Source: SZUA-547 sp963669265 (GTDB taxonomy: Bacteria > Pseudomonadota > Alphaproteobacteria > Rhodobacterales > Rhodobacteraceae). Taken from it: 64,000 bases of DNA. Shown piece by piece: positions 60,919 through 64,000 of the stretch (positions within the stretch are counted from its first letter, which is position 1; each line of letters starts with the position of its first letter). The notes under the pieces were generated by a model that worked only from the letters and a program-made list of their open reading frames with translations, searched no databases and was not told where the DNA came from. A program made the position numbers and the translations under genes. The stretch covers positions 3,100,001-3,164,000 of the forward strand of contig OY769916.1 in the NCBI GenBank assembly GCA_963669265.1, in the 5' to 3' direction.

Positions 60919-61850
60919 TGGAGTTGATCGGCCTCTTCAATTACGGCGTCTTCCTCTTCGTCTTCATCGGCATCTATGCGTTGCTGGCGTTGGGCTTGAA
61001 TATCCAGTGGGGCTTTGCGGGTCTCTTTAATGTCGGCGTGGCGGGGTTTTTCGCGGTTGGCGCCTACGCCTCGGCGATCCTAACCTCCGCGCCGGCGGAA
61101 GGGCGGATCGGCGGGTTCGACATGCCTGTCGCGGTGGGCTGCATCGGCGCCATGGTCGCCGCGGCGCTGATCGCCTGGCCGATCGGCAAGATCTGTCTGC
61201 GCCTGCGCTCGGATTATCTGGCCATCGCCACTATCGGCGTGGCCGAGATCATCCGGCTGGTGATCAAGTCCGAAGACTGGCTGACGAATTCGGCGAGCGG
61301 TATCGCCAATCTGCCGAGGCCGGGCGGGGATCTGGCCTATACGACGTCGCTGCTGGTCTATCTGGGCATCGTCTTCGCCTGCCTGTTTGTCGCCTACCTG
61401 CTGGTCGAGCGCCAGATGAAGGCGCCCTGGGGCCGGATGATGCGCGCCATTCGCGATAATGAGAAAGCCGCGCAGGCGATGGGCAAAGATGTCGCTTATC
61501 GCCGGTTGGAGGCGTTCATTTTCGGCGCGGCGCTGATGGGGCTGGGCGGGGCGCTGTTCACCCATTTCAATCGCTCGATCACGCCCGATGCGATCGATCC
61601 GATGATCGCCACGTTCCTGATCTGGATCATGCTGATCTTGGGCGGTTCCGGGAACAACAAGGGCGCGATCCTGGGGGCGGTGGTGATCTGGCTGATCTGG
61701 TCGCTCAGCGAGATCGCGACCGACCAGTTGCCCACCGAATACGCAATCAAGGCCAAATATATCCGCATCTTCCTGATCGGCCTGATGCTGCAGATCGTCT
61801 TGCGGTTCCGACCGGAAGGGCTGCTGCCCGAACGATCGGGTCGCGACTGA
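60918..61850 (+). CDS. livM: Branched-chain amino-acid-type ABC permease LivM
   Basis: 310 residues, about nine helices, with GLNIQWGFAGLFNVGVAGFFAVGAYAS and the EAA-like cytoplasmic segment GRMMRAIRDNEKAAQAMGKD. One base of overlap with livH. The substrate may be any hydrophobic amino acid or amide and cannot be fixed from the permease. Confidence 0.92.
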   Translation: MELIGLFNYGVFLFVFIGIYALLALGLNIQWGFAGLFNVGVAGFFAVGAYASAILTSAPAEGRIGGFDMPVAVGCIGAMVAAALIAWPIGKICLRLRSDYLAIATIGVAEIIRLVIKSEDWLTNSASGIANLPRPGGDLAYTTSLLVYLGIVFACLFVAYLLVERQMKAPWGRMMRAIRDNEKAAQAMGKDVAYRRLEAFIFGAALMGLGGALFTHFNRSITPDAIDPMIATFLIWIMLILGGSGNNKGAILGAVVIWLIWSLSEIATDQLPTEYAIKAKYIRIFLIGLMLQIVLRFRPEGLLPERSGRD

Positions 61851-61960
61851 GTTTCGCGCGGCGAGCGGAACTTGCGTTTGGGCTGGCGCAGGCGGCAAAG
61901 CCGTCTATTCTACGTCTCGAGAGCGACGCGTCGGAGTCGCCTGAATTAGGGAGAGTGATC

Positions 61961-63163
61961 ATGGCCATTTGCAAAACTGTATTTCTTGGGGCGCTTCTGG
62001 GCGCGACCGCGCTGACCGCGCCCGCCTTGGCGGAAGACGTGAAAATCGGCTTGGTGGGCGGCATCTCCGGCCCAATCGCCGCGATGGCGCCATCGATGAT
62101 CGACGCGCAGAAACTGGCGATTCAACAGGTCAACGAAGGCGGCGGCATTCTGGACGGCGGCACGCTGGTCGGCGTGGTGGGCGACAGCGCCTGCAATCCG
62201 CAGGGCGGCGGCGACGCCGCCACCAAAGCGGTGAATGTCGATGGCGTCGTCGCGATGGCCGGCCCACACTGCTCGGGCGCCACGCTGGCGGCGGCGAACA
62301 CCGTGACCATTCCCGCGGGCATTGCGCTTGTCTCGCCATCCGCCACTTCGCCTGCGGTGACCGCGCTGGATGACAAGGACACCGTGTTCCGCACCGTGCC
62401 TTCCGACGCCTATCAGGGCGCGGCGCTGGCCCGGACGCTGAAGGCGCAAGGTTACGACAAAATCGCGGCCACCTATCTCAACAACGATTACGGCAAGGGT
62501 CTCGCCGAGGCGTTCAAGGCCGAATGGGAAGCCAATGGTGGCGCGCTGGCCGCGTTCGAGGCGCATGAAGAGGGCAAGGCCTCCTATCGCGCCGAGCTCG
62601 CCAACCTCGCCAAGTCCGGCGCCGATACGCTGGCGATCTTCGACTATGGCGACGGCGCCGGCCTGACCATTCTGCGCGAGGCGCTGGAGAACGGGTTTTT
62701 CGAGAAATTCGTCGGCGGCGACGGCATGAAATCGAACGCGCCGATCGACGCGCTGGGCGAAGAGAATCTGACCACCTTCGTCGCCTCCTCGCCTGTCGGA
62801 TCTGAATCCGAAGGGTTGGAGGCGTTCAACGCCGCCTTCACCGACGCGGGCGGCGACAAAGACGCCATCTTCGTCACCACCTCTTATGACGCGGCCTTCT
62901 TGCTGGCGCTCGCCATCGAGAAGGCGGGCGGCGACAAGGCGGGCGTCTCGGCGGCGTTGCGCGAGGTCGCCTCCGCGCCGGGCGAGCCGATCCTGCCGGG
63001 CGAATGGGCGAAGGCGAAGGCCGCCATCGCGGCCGGTCAGGACATCGACTACAAGGGCGCGGCCGGCGACCATGAGTTCGATGAGAATGGCGATGTGCCC
63101 GGCGCCTATGCGCTCTTCGGCGTCAAGGACGGCGCTTTGGCGGTGATCAGCGAGATGAAGTGA
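61961..63163 (+). CDS. livJ: Liv-type periplasmic amino-acid-binding protein
   Basis: 400 residues from ATG 61961 (AGGGAGAG upstream; a GTG two codons earlier is possible). Signal peptide to about ALA (residue 23), mature start EDVKIGLVGGISGPIA. One disulfide is likely (Cys in DSACNPQGGGDAA and in GPHCSGATL), the usual first-lobe loop of this family. Last gene of the Liv unit, followed by a long hairpin. Confidence 0.9.
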   Translation: MAICKTVFLGALLGATALTAPALAEDVKIGLVGGISGPIAAMAPSMIDAQKLAIQQVNEGGGILDGGTLVGVVGDSACNPQGGGDAATKAVNVDGVVAMAGPHCSGATLAAANTVTIPAGIALVSPSATSPAVTALDDKDTVFRTVPSDAYQGAALARTLKAQGYDKIAATYLNNDYGKGLAEAFKAEWEANGGALAAFEAHEEGKASYRAELANLAKSGADTLAIFDYGDGAGLTILREALENGFFEKFVGGDGMKSNAPIDALGEENLTTFVASSPVGSESEGLEAFNAAFTDAGGDKDAIFVTTSYDAAFLLALAIEKAGGDKAGVSAALREVASAPGEPILPGEWAKAKAAIAAGQDIDYKGAAGDHEFDENGDVPGAYALFGVKDGALAVISEMK

Positions 63164-63723
63164 TCTTGCGCCCATAAGCGCAGCCGCCCTGCGTAGCGCG
63201 GCCAACTGTTAACTCCGAGCGCCGGTGGGTTGTGTCAGGGCGCTCGGAGCGAATTCGATCTCGCAGCCTGACGCTTCTCGAATTACTTGGCGCTGGTGGC
63301 CGACGGGTCGGGCTCGCTGATCGTCGTCGTTCCGAGACGATTGCACAGCGGACACCACCCTGTGTCCGTCCCAGCGCGTTCATGCTCGCGCGCCCGAAAC
63401 CGGCCTCGGCAATACTCAGGGCAACGGCGTCCTCCCAACGACAAGCATTGACAGTGCGGCGTGACAGGCGTCGGTCGATGTCAGCATTTCGATAGTCTCA
63501 GCCCGGCTTCTTTGGACCACGTCAATGTTCGAACCGAGTTAGGCGCCGGTCGGCGCCTGCGTGAGACCCGCTTGGGGCGCGGCGGAAACGCACTTGGTTT
63601 TTCGGGCGAGCGATGTTTAGAGTGGAGATTGGAGGGGCGCCGCGCGCCAATGGTACGCGAGCGAAAGAAGCTCGCCCAAGAAAAGAATACGCGCTTTAGG
63701 GAAGCGCTAAAACGGGACGGCGA
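63164..63723. other. Intergenic region with hairpin, no gene seen
   Basis: 560 bases. CTCCGAGCGCC (63213-63223) pairs exactly with GGCGCTCGGAG (63239-63249) over a 15-base loop, 50 bases past livJ, probably ending that operon although no T-run follows. The open frames here show no family features. Confidence 0.5.
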
Positions 63724-64000
63724 ATGTCGCTATTTCTGATTGCAAGTCTTCCATTTTTGGGCGCGCTGCTTCCCGGACTGATGATCCGGGCGGGGCGAAC
63801 ATCTGCGCGGCTGCGACCGGGTCGGTCACGCTTTTGGCGCTGCTCGGATTGCTGGCGAACGCGCCGGCGGTGATGCGCGGCGAGGTGCTCCACGCCCGGA
63901 TCGACTGGATGCCGATCGTCGGGCTGAACGCCAATTTCTTCCTCGACGGGCTGGGCCTGTTATTCGCAGGGCTGATCCTCGGCATCGGGCTGCTGATCAT
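63724..64000 (+). pseudogene. mrpA: Start of Mrp/Pha antiporter subunit A with apparent frameshift, partial
   Basis: ATG 63724 opens SLFLIASLPFLGALLPGLMIRAG, the N-terminus of MrpA/PhaA, the large subunit of multi-subunit Na+(K+)/H+ antiporters. About 25 codons in, the family sequence continues only in another frame (CAAATGSVTLLALLGLLANAP, later LNANFFLDGLGLLFAG), running open to the window edge. One base is missing in the G-rich tract 63787-63797. This is either a real inactivating deletion or a sequencing error; intact coding beyond the shift favours error or a very recent mutation. The frame-zero reading stops near 63869. Confidence 0.75.

Noticed and set aside
61946..63205. 419-residue minus-strand frame opposite livJ
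   Set aside because: Shadow of a well-supported binding-protein gene.
63232..63739. Two small plus-strand frames before mrpA
   Set aside because: Arg-rich, no ribosome sites, overlapping each other and the mrpA start.

Overview
The window is high-GC DNA with alphaproteobacterial character. The evidence is the urea transporter set urtABCDE, a siroheme-synthase/TrpD2 pair, a DUF2339 membrane protein, fused TRAP permeases and the start of an Mrp/Pha-type antiporter. Together these suggest a Rhodobacterales-like (Roseobacter/Paracoccaceae-type) heterotroph. That placement is inference from gene content. No rRNA, tRNA, CRISPR array or insertion sequence was seen.

Layout. (1) Bases 1-7970, all on the minus strand, hold what looks like a functional-amyloid assembly cluster of the Fap type. 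It has a 10-repeat major subunit, two small repeat-bearing exported proteins, a periplasmic C39 peptidase, a coiled-coil/beta-barrel outer-membrane protein (cut by the window edge), two exported accessory proteins and a sigma-54 activator. Two good sigma-54 promoters and a repeat-rich control region tie it together. (2) 8633-15753: a lipoprotein, a cytochrome-c-peroxidase/YtkA-like/amidohydrolase triad, and a TetR regulator divergent from a fused LplT-PlsC-acyl-ACP synthetase (Aas type) with three palindromic operators between them. (3) 15818-29179: DUF2339 protein, a Pot-type polyamine-like ABC transporter, a DUF1801 protein, phosphonoacetaldehyde hydrolase, and a D-lactate module (TRAP transporter plus quinone D-lactate dehydrogenase).

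(4) 29697-44780 is the most unusual block: two divergent operons. The minus-strand one encodes a glycine-zipper lipoprotein and three large soluble acidic/helical proteins, one built from five units of exactly 229 residues. The plus-strand one encodes a surface-antigen-like protein, a degenerate Ser/Thr kinase with a transmembrane segment and an outer beta-helix, two FHA proteins, a TolQ/MotA-like channel protein, two TolR/MotB-like proteins that end in von Willebrand A domains, and a bestrophin-like membrane protein, closed by a rho-independent terminator. I read this as a candidate ion-driven, phosphorylation-linked envelope machine that I cannot match to a named system.

(5) 44794-64000: methylmalonate-semialdehyde dehydrogenase, a siroheme synthase with a clipped methyltransferase domain, TrpD2, the urtABCDE urea transporter with a small extra periplasmic gene, a secreted vWA protein with seven 88-residue repeats, a complete Liv-type amino-acid ABC transporter, and the frameshifted start of mrpA/phaA.
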